A program made the position numbers and the translations under genes. Of a DNA stretch of 64,000 bases, positions 12,421 to 21,991 are shown piece after piece. The DNA is taken from NCBI GenBank assembly GCA_019671005.1, contig CM033728.1, positions 25,495,099-25,559,098 of the forward strand, read 5' to 3'. Within the stretch, counting starts at the first letter, position 1, and every line of letters starts with the position of its first letter. The notes beneath the pieces are model-generated. The model was not told the DNA's origin and did no database searches. It was given only the letters and a program-made list of their open reading frames with translations. This DNA comes from Hibiscus mutabilis (lineage: Eukaryota; Streptophyta; Magnoliopsida; Malvales; Malvaceae).

Positions 12421-15400
12421 AAGTTAATTAAAAATGGAGTTTAGTTAAAAAGTTAGTTAAGCTCTTTAAAGAGAGTACACATAACTTTTCTCTCAACTTT
12501 TTCTCTCCATTCCTTCCTTAGCCAAACACTCAAGTTTTCATCAAAATCCAGAGGCGAGAAGCTTTTTAACTTGTATTTATGATTTGTGAATGATTTATTA
12601 ACATTGTTTTTATAAAATCTCATCTAAATCTTGTGTTTTCTTAGCTTTTATCAAATCAATTGAGGGAGAACTCTCAAAATAGGGGTAAGGTCTGTAATCT
12701 CCTCTATTGTATGGTTATTTACTGAAATTCCCAAGTATTTGATCATTGATTTATGAATTTTAATCTGATTTTAATGTTTTATCAATGTTTGATTAAGTTA
12801 ATTTGGAAATATTGATTAAACATGGTAATTTTCGAAGTGGATCTGATTTCTAGTATTTGAGATTGCTTTAATACAGATTTTGGATGTATTTTGAAGTTGA
12901 TAAGTTGTTTTTGTCAATAGAATCCCGAAACTCTTGGATCTCTAATTGTTTAGGTTGTTAGATTTGAGTTTTTGTGGTGATAATTGAGCTAAGTCTTTGC
13001 TTTAAGTAAAAGGATGTTGGCAAAGGATTTTTAGATGTAATTTGATGTTGTTTGTTGGTTTGAATTGTCGTTTTATGGCTGGGTTAAGCTTCGGAAATGT
13101 TTGATGGTTATTTCGGTTTGTTTCAGATGGTTTCTTAGTGGGAAACCTGATAGTTGCGGGGTTTTGTTTTGAGGCAGTGGTTTGAATGCATAATGATGCA
13201 TTTATCCTCTAGTTTTATGTGTTTAAAACATGGGATAATCAGGGCGATGAAGCTTGACATTGTTTTGTTACTTGTCGGGAGCTTGTATCGCGTTGGCAAG
13301 GAAGGTGAAGCATATCGGTGAGTCGAAACTGGTTTTAAATTCTTTACAAAGGTTTGTAAAGGTTGTTGGGAGTTTAGAGTAAGCGTGAGACACTTACCTA
13401 AGCTCAAAAGTAAGTTTCCCTTATTTTGATCTTGAATATCGGCTTGGATATGAGCATGTTGTTTTCATGTTTTGGTAATAAACATGGTAGGTTTTACTTA
13501 TTGGTACATATACAGGGGATTGAAAGTATATTAGATGCTATTGAGCATTGGTTTTCATTTCAGTTGGGATGGTTTTATTGCATTGGCAATGAGATTTGCA
13601 TATGTGATGTTTTGGTTTAATGCATTGTGAAGCAGTAAGTAAATGGTATATTGGCTATGTGACAAGGTGAGAAAACAATCAGATATAGTTGGCAAGCCAT
13701 AGGATTAAAAGTGCACTATAAAATATGAACAAAATCAATCGTGGCCATGGGTCCTTGAGATATGGAGGTTTAACAAGGCCACTTGGACTGTTGGGGGCCT
13801 CATTTGGGGAATGTGGTTTAACTAGGCAACCCAAATTGATGGTGATCTTGCGAATTAACTAGACAAGGTCAGCACACTTGCGGTTTAACTAGGTAAAGGT
13901 GGAATCTCGCAGTTTAACTAGGCGAGAGTGCCAAATCTTGTGGTTTAACTAGGCAAGGTTTGGGATATCATGCTGTTTAACTAAGCATGGTATGAGAGAT
14001 CCGTGTATCCAATATGTGTAGGATAGAGGTAGTCTATCCGGGTCACTATAAATGCCAATATATATGAAAGTTCGTGTGTTGAACCTATTTTATAATGCTT
14101 TGGGATTTAAGCATGGTTTGTTTTTAATGCTTTGGGATTCAAGCATGGTATGTATATAATATTGCATAAATTTTGTTATGCTTTGATTCGGTTGGAATCA
14201 TAGAAAAATGCTTGGGTGTAAGCATGTTTTTGGGAAACAATCATATGGTTTTCAAATGGTTTTTAATGCATCATTGTTTCATGAGCATCCTCACTAAGCA
14301 AGTGTGGTTACGCTCTCTTTTTCCTAATGATGCAGAACATTAAAGTTTGGGGGCAACAAGAGGCAAGGCTAAGTGATCCAAGGGCATTTACAGGTTTGAG
14401 TATGAACTCGGTTTATATTACGGTTAATAAGGCAATGTGTTCGCCATGTTTTTTGGAAGTTGTAATTTTGTTTCCTTATGGATTTTAAGTATGTTTATAT
14501 GCTGGTTTTTTAGGATGGTTTGATGTTGCTAAGTTTGATGTTGCTAAATTTGATGTTAATACTTGCCTATAGTTGAGGATGATTGGATGTTTAGGTATAC
14601 ATCTAGAGTTCCCTTGTGGTATGCCAAGTTGTGTTGGCATGTTGCTTACGCTAAGTATGGTCTAATTGTGCATTTTGGTATGTTTAGCAAGGTGGTTTAG
14701 GAAGTATTCCTCTAGAGTGATCTTCTGGAAATTTAAGTAAGCTTTAAAAGGTTAAATCTTAGCATAGATGTGGGTTTATATATTTATGGTTGTGTATGCA
14801 TATATGCAAGTTGCTAGGACCCAATTACATCTAGATTCGAGTGAAAAACCAGCTAAATGTGACATTATAGGCCCAGGCATTCCGATACGCTTTGTGGCTA
14901 CTGGAATTCCATTTTTCTTGAACGAGCCCGCATATCTAAATAGCCGATGATTGTATCGGTATGGTGGTTAAAGGAATTAAATAGGATTTTGTATTCGATG
15001 AGGCCTACCGATACAGTGGTTGGTATACCGAAACAGTGAAGCAATATCGTATCGATACAGGCCTATGCGTATCGATAAAGAGGCAGTTAATTATGTTAAT
15101 GTCATGGAAATGCAGTTTGGTTTCTTTTGTTTTAGTCCCTGGATCTTGTTTTGCAAATTGAATGAACATGGATGATCGTATTAAGCTGATTTTTGACACA
15201 TAAGCATAAAATATATTTAATTAAAGGTTGGTAACTTAAAATTGGGAAACTCTTCATAAATTTTTAAAATTGCAATCTAGTCCCTAAATTGCAGTTGTGT
15301 CCAATTGGCTATTGTTTAGATGGTCAATTGAGTTGAGACCTCACATGTGAACAGTATGTACATGTAGGGAAGTAATAATGCATCTAGACAAGATAAAAAA

Positions 15401-15500
15401 ATGGTCCTGTTTTTGGTTTCATTTTCCCGGTTTACTTCGGTAAACCTAATGTAGCTTGCTTGGTTTAGACTTACGACTAGGCCAGGTCGAGGGGGTTACA
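12420..15500 (+). repeat. 5' LTR of element B, 5'-truncated
   Basis: This is the reverse orientation of the LTRs at 21992 and 50875. It begins inside the LTR at the GTTAATTAAAAATGG..GTTAGTTA block, matching the complement of 53820-53880, so roughly the first 350 bases are missing. It contains the minisatellite of the TTTAACTAGGCAAGGT type (13765-13990), the TATAGTTGGCAAGCCATAGG block, the GTATCGGTATGG cluster (14875-15075), and ends GGTCGAGGGGGTTACA. Confidence 0.8.
13765..13995 (+). repeat. TTTAACTAGGCAAG minisatellite in B LTR
   Basis: About seven degenerate units of 35-40 bases each contain GGTTTAACTAGGCAAGG or close variants. The same unit in reverse complement (GCCTAGTTAAACCG) fills the equivalent position of the LTR at 43096 (44630-44850). 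In the LTRs at 21992, 26081 and 50875 this position holds unrelated repeats, so B and C belong to one LTR subfamily. Confidence 0.8.
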
Positions 15501-15505
15501 TTTGT

Positions 15506-15517
15506 TGGTATTAGAGC
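15506..15517 (+). other. Primer binding site of element B
   Basis: TGGTATTAGAGC lies five bases after the LTR end. It is complementary to the 3' end of initiator Met-tRNA with one change (canonical TGGTATCAGAGC). Confidence 0.8.
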
Positions 15518-15638
15518 TAGGTTTGCAAAAAGTTGGGATGTTATTGTTTGACTATATGATGTTGCTTGAACTGCACGGTGATTCTGTATATGTACGGTGA
15601 CTGTTTAATATCCTGTTAGGGAAAGATTTGGGAACATA

Positions 15639-16731
15639 TTGCCTATTACCGAGGTTTTAAAATGTGTTTTAAGTTATCTTGGATCCTTGCCTGATGCCAG
15701 CCTAACTTTAATGTGTTTTGATGCTTTTAATAGCATGGGTCGACTTGAGACACGATCGATGGCTAACACTGCTGGGGTAGGGCAGAATAATGAGGTAAAA
15801 GAGAATCCCCCTCATGTTTTACGTCCTCCTCCTCCAGTGGTTCCTCTAGTTAACGGTGGGGCAGGTAAAGCACCCGAAGTTCACCAAGTGCATGTGTATG
15901 GCGATTTAACTCCAGTTGACGATGGCTGGAGTGCAAGCTCAGGCACTGACACCTGTTGTGGTGGCAAATCAAGGCTTACCCTTGGAGCATCTTAGGAGTT
16001 TAGGAGGTGAGGAATTTCAGGGTTTGAGCCCTGAGGCAGCTGAGGGTTAGCTGGAAAAGACGGTTCGCATCTTGAATCGGATGGGATGTAATGAGAAGCG
16101 CAAGTTGGGTTGCACTGTATAATTGCTGCAAGGAGATGCATATCATTGGTGGGTGACCATAATTGCTGGCATTCTTGGACGTTTCTTGGGAGTTCTTTCG
16201 GAGATCTTTCAAGAGGAAGTATCTTGGTACCCAATATCTGGAAATGAAGAAGCTTGAGTTTATGTTGCTATCTCAGGGAGGCATATCTATTGCTGAATAC
16301 GAGGTGAAGTGTTTTGTTACGGTCTTGTTACGGACATTAAGACGTATCTCCTGGCTTTAGATTACACGAATTTTGATGTGTTGGTCAATCGGTCCAAGGA
16401 TATTAAGCAGTCCTTGGGTGCACTAGTTCAGGTTGCGGGTGCGAGCTTTGGTAAGAGAGTGGCTGACTCAAGTTATTTTGGGAGGCAAAATAGGAAGTTC
16501 TGGGACAAGAGACATAGGCCAGATCACAGGCGTGGTGGTGGAGTTGGCCAGGGTGCCCAAGAAGCTCGTGTTACACCGGAGTGTGAGCGATGCGGTAGGC
16601 GCCACGCGGGTATGTGCAAGGGTAATGCTAGAGCTTGTTGGATTTGTGGCTCATCTGATCACTTGAAGTGTGATTGTCCTCGGGTTGCGAGAGATGCACC
16701 GATACATGTGGCTGCACCTACTAGGAGTTGA
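15639..16731 (+). pseudogene. gag: gag of element B (broken)
   Basis: This is the nucleocapsid/capsid region of a Tekay-type element, in several frames. The N-terminal part (15639-15995) has a proline-rich segment, LRPPPPVVPL. The capsid core is split: on the plus strand around 16000-16300 short stretches match the LEHLRSLGG, the AEGW..TERIL and the EFFRRSFKRKYLGTQY motifs, in shifting frames. The 3' part (16309-16731) is open and ends with two metal-binding knuckles: CERCGRRHAGMC, then the CX2CX4HX4C knuckle CWICGSSDHLKCDC near residues 115-128 of that open segment. A stop (TGA at 16729) follows. Structural Gag normally packages element RNA in virus-like particles; this copy cannot encode it intact. 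Confidence 0.8.
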
Positions 16732-16799
16732 GGCCGTTGCAGGGGTAATTTTCAGAGGCACGAGGATGGACAAAGGGCTGTAGCACATGCAGTTGCTAT

Positions 16800-17448
16800 G
16801 TGACTAGAGAATGGTGGACCGACACGAGTTCATGCTCATCGTGAGGGGCGTGATGACACCGATATGATCGTATGTACCTTTACCTTGCAATCTCTGTCGT
16901 TGTTTTCTTTGATTGATTCGGGGTTTACCCATTCATATATCTTGAGTGAGCATGCATCCTTGCTGACTGTTCGTGTTGAGATCTTAGATTTTGGCATGTT
17001 AGTCACTAGTTCCTTTGGGGAGACAGTTACAACAAGAAGGTTGTACCGACGTTGTCCGTTGGTGGTGCAGGGTCATAAGTTTGCTGCAGATCTGATGGAA
17101 TTGCCATTCCATGGTTTTGATATCATTTTGGGTATGGATTGGTTGAGTGAGCACAAAGCAGTCATGGATTGCGAATCTAAATGGATTTCCTTGAAGTTGG
17201 CCGATGATTATGAAGTTGTGGTGATTGGCGAGAATGTAAAGTTTTTGTCCAATGTTGTCTCAGTTACCCGAGCGGAGAAGATGATGTTTGATGGCTGCCA
17301 AGCTTATTTGGCTATTGTTATGAATCCGAAAGCCAAGGGTTTTCGAGTGCAGGACATTCGGATCGTGTGCGACTTTCCTGAGGTTTTTCCAAAAGTGTTG
17401 TCGGGTTTACCTCTGAATAGGGTAGTGGAGTTTCGTACTGAGACATAG
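16800..17448 (+). pseudogene. Aspartic protease of element B and start of RT linker
   Basis: From the stop at 16801 the frame reads the RVHAHREGR..D-type linker, then FTLQSLSLFSLIDSGFTHSYIL, with the catalytic D-S-G triad of retropepsins intact (residues about 19-21 of the segment starting at 16864). The flap and second half (ELPFHGFDIILGMDWLSEHKA, in two pieces) are also present. After the VCDFPEVFPKVLSGLP motif that precedes RT in this lineage, the frame ends at a TAG at 17446. Reverse transcriptase is absent because the element is deleted here. The longest open segment, 194 codons, is one of the better-preserved ORFs of the window. Confidence 0.8.
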
Positions 17449-17460
17449 GAGGGTACAACA

Positions 17461-17734
17461 CCGCAATAAAAAGAAAAAAATGGCCGCGTTTTAAGTTTTT
17501 CTTGAAGAGTCCCTGAATTGCAGTTGTATCCAATTGGCTATCGTTTAGATGGCCAATTGAGTTGAGACCTCACCTGTGAACAGTATGTACATATATGGAA
17601 GTAAAAATACACCTAGACAAGATAAAAGAAAAAAAATGGCCGCGTTTTAGGTTTCACTTTCACTGTTTACTTCAGTAAACCTAATGTAGCTTGCTCGGTT
17701 TGGTCTTGCGACTAGGCCGGGTCGAGGGGTTACA
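17461..17734 (+). repeat. 3' LTR end of element B with a short duplication
   Basis: 17505-17734 matches the last 230 bases of the 5' LTR (15275-15500) and ends GGTCGAGGGGTTACA. The stretch 17467-17493, an A-rich run followed by ATGGCCGCGTTTTA, is repeated almost exactly at 17623-17650 inside the LTR. The joint between internal DNA and LTR therefore carries a displaced copy of LTR sequence. Confidence 0.75.
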
Positions 17735-18525
17735 CATACTTTTCTCCTACCTCCGCCCAACAAAGTGGCGTACGACACCTCCTACCATACAAAGCCTCGT
17801 ACGGTGCCATCTGGATACTATCTTGATAACTATTATTATAAGCGAACTCCACCAATGACAACTGCTTCTCCCATGATCCTTGAAAATCTATGATACAGCA
17901 TCGCAACATATCCTCCAACACCTGGAGAACACTTTCTAACTGACCATCTGTTTGGGGATGATACGAGGTACTAAAATTCAGTCGTGTACCCAAGGCCCTA
18001 TGCAAACACTCCCGGAACCTCACGGTAAAACACGCATATCTATCCAAAACAATAAACTTTGACACTCCATGCAACCTCACAATCTCGGCAATGTACAACT
18101 TGCCAACTTATCCAAGGTATACGTCCTATGTATAGCTAGGAAATGTGCACACTTCTTGAACCTATCCACAATTTCCCAGATAAAATTCTTCTTTGATGGT
18201 ATCGAAGGCAACCCAGACACAAAATCGATGGTTATTCTCTCCTATTTCCACTCAGGAACTCTCAATAGTTGTAACAACCCCGAAGGAAATTGATGTTTCT
18301 CCTTAACACATTTGCAAACCATGCAACGAGCCACAAAATCCGCTACATCCTTTTTTTAAACCAACCTAGAAATAATCCTTCTTTAGATCCTGATACATCT
18401 TCGTGCTCCCTGGATGTATCGCAAAAGGACTCGAATGGGCCTCAGCCAAGATACTGTGCCTCAACTCTTCATCACTCGGCACCACCACTCAACTTTTGAA
18501 ACACAAAACCCCATCTTCACTAAAC
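17735..18525 (-). pseudogene. Integrase of element A (broken, interrupted)
   Basis: On the minus strand an open segment (18098-17735) carries the catalytic-core motifs of Ty3/gypsy integrase: EIVRLHG, the YHPQTDGQLE motif with the catalytic Glu, EFAYNNSYQ and YEALYGRRCRTPLCW, ending GEKYV where element B interrupts it. The second catalytic Asp region (normally SDRD) reads LDRYACF, so that Asp is shifted or lost. Between 18100 and 18525 the N-terminal zinc-finger half survives only as shifted fragments. The C-terminal domain and chromodomain are missing apart from the tail at 12340-12420. Confidence 0.8.
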
Positions 18526-19260
18526 CATAATCTGTTGATTTCCATCCAAGATATTCTTAACATGCGGAACAAGCACATCATCATAAGGTTGTTTCTCCTT
18601 AATCGTGTGCAACATCAAAGGCTTCACTTGTAACTCCGCCAACAACCCACCATCTAACGTCACACTCAGCCACGCAAACATCGCCCTTAACTCTATCGCG
18701 ACCTTCTTACACAAAACATCAACCACAGCATAATCTTTTCCAGGATGATATTCGATTGTTAGATCGTAATCCTTAAGCAACTCCAACCACCTTCGTTGCC
18801 TAAGATTTAACTCTTTTTGTGACATCAGGTACTTCAAACTTTTGTGATCCATATACACCGTACACTTCTCACCATAGAGATTGTGTCGCCAAATCTTTAA
18901 TGCAAACACCACTACCGCAAGCTCAATATCATGAGTAGGGTAGTTGCGCTCGCGCACCTTCAACTATCTAGATGCATAAGCTACAATCCTTTCCTTTTGC
19001 ATCAACACGCATCCCAAACCCACGTAGGACGCATCACTGTACACAACAAACTCCTTCACTGACTTAAGTTGAATCAAGATTGGAGCTTGCGTCAAAGCTT
19101 CCTTCAACTTGTCAAAAACTTGATGTTTATCTTTCGTCCACTCAAAACTCATATCTTTCTGCAACAATTTCGTCAAAGGAGTAGCAATCCTCGAAAACCC
19201 ATCTACAAAACATTGGTAATATCCTACCAACCCTAGAAAATTACAAACCTTTGATACAGA
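18526..19260 (-). pseudogene. RNase H and RT thumb of element A
   Basis: Two open segments separated by one stop (18963/18964) cover the RT connection and RNase H. The first reads GYYQCFVDGFSRIATPLTKLL and EFVVYSDASYVGLGCVLMQ, with the RNase H Asp in the SDAS motif. The second reads NYPTHDIELAVVVFALKIW (catalytic Glu in DIELA) and YMDHKSLKYL, then RWLELLKDYDLTIEYHPGK. RNase H removes the RNA strand during element replication; here it is inactive by the stop and by changes such as VLCKK for ALSRK. Confidence 0.85.
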
Positions 19261-20253
19261 CTTTGGTTACTATCAATTCACAATTGCTTTAATTTTATGC
19301 GGGTCCACACGAATACCATCGGTCGACACAACAAGCCCGAGGAAAACAACTTCTTTGATCCAAAATTCACACTTTCTTAGCTTGGCATACAGCTTGTTGT
19401 CCAACAAAACTTGCAACACAATTCAGAGATGTCGATCGTGATCTTCCTCGGTACGAGAGTACACCAGGATATCATCGATGAACACTACCACAAATTGGTC
19501 CAAGAATTCATGGAACACCCTATTCATCATATCCATGAATGCTTCCGGTGCATTTTTCAAACCAAACGGCACCACCAGGAACTCATATTTCTCATAACGT
19601 GTACAAAAAGCTATCTTCGGCACATCCTTATCCTTCACCTTCAACTGATAATACCAGACCGCAAATCAATCTTAGAAAACACAGTAGCACCCGAACTGAT
19701 CAAACAAATCATCAATCTACTAGAAAGGATACTTGTTCTTAATCGTCAACTTGTTTAGTTGCCGATAATCAATGCATATTCTCATCGTGTCATCCTTCTT
19801 TTTCACAAACAAAACTGGTGCTCCCCACGGTGACACACTTGGCCGAATGAACCCACGATCTAACAACTCTTGCAACTGCGTCTTCAACTCCTTTAACTCC
19901 TTCGATACTATACGATACAAAGCAATCGACAGCAAAGCCGTATCTGCGTACATCTCAATACAAAACTCTACCTCTCTATCCGGCGGCAAACTAGGCAACT
20001 CTTCCGAAAACACTTTTAGGAAATCGCAAACAGTGAGAATATCCAGGGTTGGCGCTTCCTTCATATTCGTGTTCATCATATAGGCTAAGTATGCTTGACC
20101 CCAACACTCTAGCAACTTTTGCGTTTCCAATGCTGAAACCACATTTGACATGAACTTGACATTCTCGTCCACAAACATAACTTCATAATCCTCGGTAAGT
20201 TCTAGCGAAACTCGCTTGGCCTCAAAATCCACTGCAGCCTTGTGTTGAGACAA
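19261..20253 (-). pseudogene. Reverse transcriptase of element A (broken)
   Basis: On the minus strand 20253-19720 runs from the protease end through RGFIRPSVSPWGAPVLFVKK and CIDYRQLNKLTIKNKYP, the fingers of gypsy RT. The segment with SKIDL (about 19720-19645) is shifted by a small deletion. 19644-19423 gives PFGLKNAPEAFMDMMN and FIDDILVYS, the YxDD-type active site (Phe-Ile-Asp-Asp in this lineage). The following palm/thumb motif (FLGLVVSTDGI-like) survives only in fragments at 19422-19261. At least three frame breaks separate these parts. Confidence 0.85.
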
Positions 20254-20590
20254 CCAATCATACCTAGAATCACATTAAAACCGTAAAAAGGTAACTCTAT
20301 TAGGTCAGCTTCAAACACATGCCCTTAAACCATCAAGGGACAACTCCTATACAACTTTCTAGCTAAAACTGTCGCACCAAAGAAAGTGGTTACCCACATA
20401 ACAATATCTGACAACTCTATAGGTAAATCCAACAAACATGCATGCTCGTGTAGAATATAGGAATGCATAGAATTAAAATCAATCAAAGATAACAAAGGTA
20501 AAGACTGCAAGGTAAAGGTACCTAAAATTAGGTCAGTGTCATTCCTATTGATACGGTGAGCAAAGACCCTCACCAGTCTACCACCCTCTG
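20254..20590 (-). pseudogene. Protease of element A, active site lost
   Basis: The minus-strand segment 20573-20325 aligns with the retropepsins of B, D and E: GTFTLQSLPLLSLIDFNSMHSYIL. The catalytic D-S-G is replaced by D-F-N, so activity is not expected even apart from the stop at the end of LMV and the frame break before MSQHKAAV at 20253. Confidence 0.8.
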
Positions 20591-21780
20591 GTTAAACCGT
20601 TATAGTATGCGCTACCACTCTTTGTCCATCATCTTGTGCTGGAAATGACCACAACCGTGCCCACGACCTCTCTGCACTTCAGCAACTGATACATGAGCCT
20701 GACCCTGGCTGGTTAACTGCATACAATCCCTCCTAAGATGATCCATCGATCCACAACTTCAACAAGTGCCCATAGCACCCCCAACATTTCCCCGAATGTT
20801 GTCTGGCACATCTCCTACAGTCAAGAAATCCAGCATAGGTATTCTGACCCTGAAATCCACGTCTAGCACCATTTTTTCCATGCCATTGATCCAGACAGTA
20901 CCTTCTATTTCGGTGTATCTTATAACGATCCTTACCAATATCAGACTCTGCACTCTTCTTACCCGTCAAAAAACTTCAATAATGAGCAGACAAACCTAAA
21001 TTCTACTATATGTCCTTTGCTCGCGAAACCATGACATCAAACTTTGTGTAGTCCGTAACCAGCATGAACATCTTCACCTCCTTGATCAACCCATAACGAA
21101 ATCAATCACTCCTCTGTCGCTCATCCGGAACCGATTTAGGAGCACACTTAATCAATCGAACAAACTGGATCTTATAGTCAGAAACAAACATGTTTGCTTG
21201 TTCCAAGGCCATGAACTCTCTCTTCTTCTCATCCTTATATCGAGTTCCCAGATACTTCTTCTTGAAAGCCTCACAAATGAATTCCCACATAACATTAGTA
21301 GGTTCTATTCCCGCAATCACAGTTGTCCACCAACTGTAAGTATAACCTTGGAGCAACGACACAATACACCCCAACTTGCGTACATCGGTACACTCTATTT
21401 GGCCAAGGATCCTTTCTCTACTCGCAAACCATTCCTCGGCTGGTTCAGAAGCCAAACCTCTAAAATCAATGCCACCCAGGCTACGCAAATGCGCTAAGGG
21501 TAACCCAATATTAACAGTTTTAGACGCTAGTGTAGGCACATGCACCCCAGCAATGGTCATCTGAAAAAAATCCCGTCATCGCTTGGACTAACAGTGTCAT
21601 ATCTCCAAAAATAGGTCCTTGTGGTGCCTAAGGTGCACCACCCTCTACTCTAACACCAGCAGGAGGGATCGGTGGAGGAGGAGGCAACTCATCATCATGT
21701 GTATCAACCATACTACCCATGTGAGCCCTAGTTTCTAGCCCGGTCCCATATGTAGAAATACGAGTCTAAAACATGATAAT
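20591..21780 (-). pseudogene. gag: gag of element A (broken)
   Basis: From right to left on the minus strand: a start region with a PPPPPIPPAGV-like proline run (about 21690-21640), the capsid core (21560-21102) with LAHLRSLGGIDFRGL, AEEWFASRERILGQIECTD, LLQGYTYSWWTT and FICEAFKKKYLGTRY, then a decayed stretch. The nucleocapsid is at about 20840-20710 with CRRCARQHSGKC and a CX2CX4HX4C knuckle (SCGSMDHLRRDC) whose first Cys is followed by a stop. The Pro-rich N-terminus, capsid and knuckle order matches the gag of D. Confidence 0.8.
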
Positions 21781-21974
21781 GCAATAAACAAAACAGTTAG
21801 GCCAACTCGCAAGAAGAATCCAAGTCACTCTTGTTTCCCAAGTCTAAACACCCCAAACATAACATATATCGAACAAATTTTCACAAATTCAATCACCGTA
21901 CATGTCAAACAACATATTTTTACCGTATCAGTCATCCAAACAGCTATAACCCACCTCTCAACAATCATAACCAA

Positions 21975-21986
21975 TCTATGATACCA
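21975..21986 (-). other. Primer binding site of element A
   Basis: On the minus strand TGGTATCATAGA follows the 5' LTR after five bases (TTTAG). It matches the Met-tRNA complement TGGTATCAGAG with one change and shows that the internal region lies to the left. Confidence 0.85.
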
Positions 21987-21991
21987 CTAAA

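Larger units (their letters stand above)
12420..17734 (+). mobile_element. Tekay-type element B, antisense insertion in element A
   Basis: Element B has a 5' LTR without its first few hundred bases (12420-15500), PBS (15506-15517), gag (15639-16731), protease and the first residues of the RT region (to 17448), then directly the last 230 bases of a 3' LTR ending GGTTACA at 17734. RT, RNase H and IN are deleted. It interrupts A's integrase right after the GEKYV motif. One deletion removing A's integrase C-terminus and B's LTR start would explain the left junction. No TSD can be shown because that side is deleted. Confidence 0.7.

Noticed and set aside
19411..19758. Plus-strand ORF of 115 codons in the RT of element A
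   Set aside because: It is a shadow: the minus strand here carries the RT active-site motif FIDDILVYS. The same antisense shadow appears at 48358-48588 and 55696-55944.
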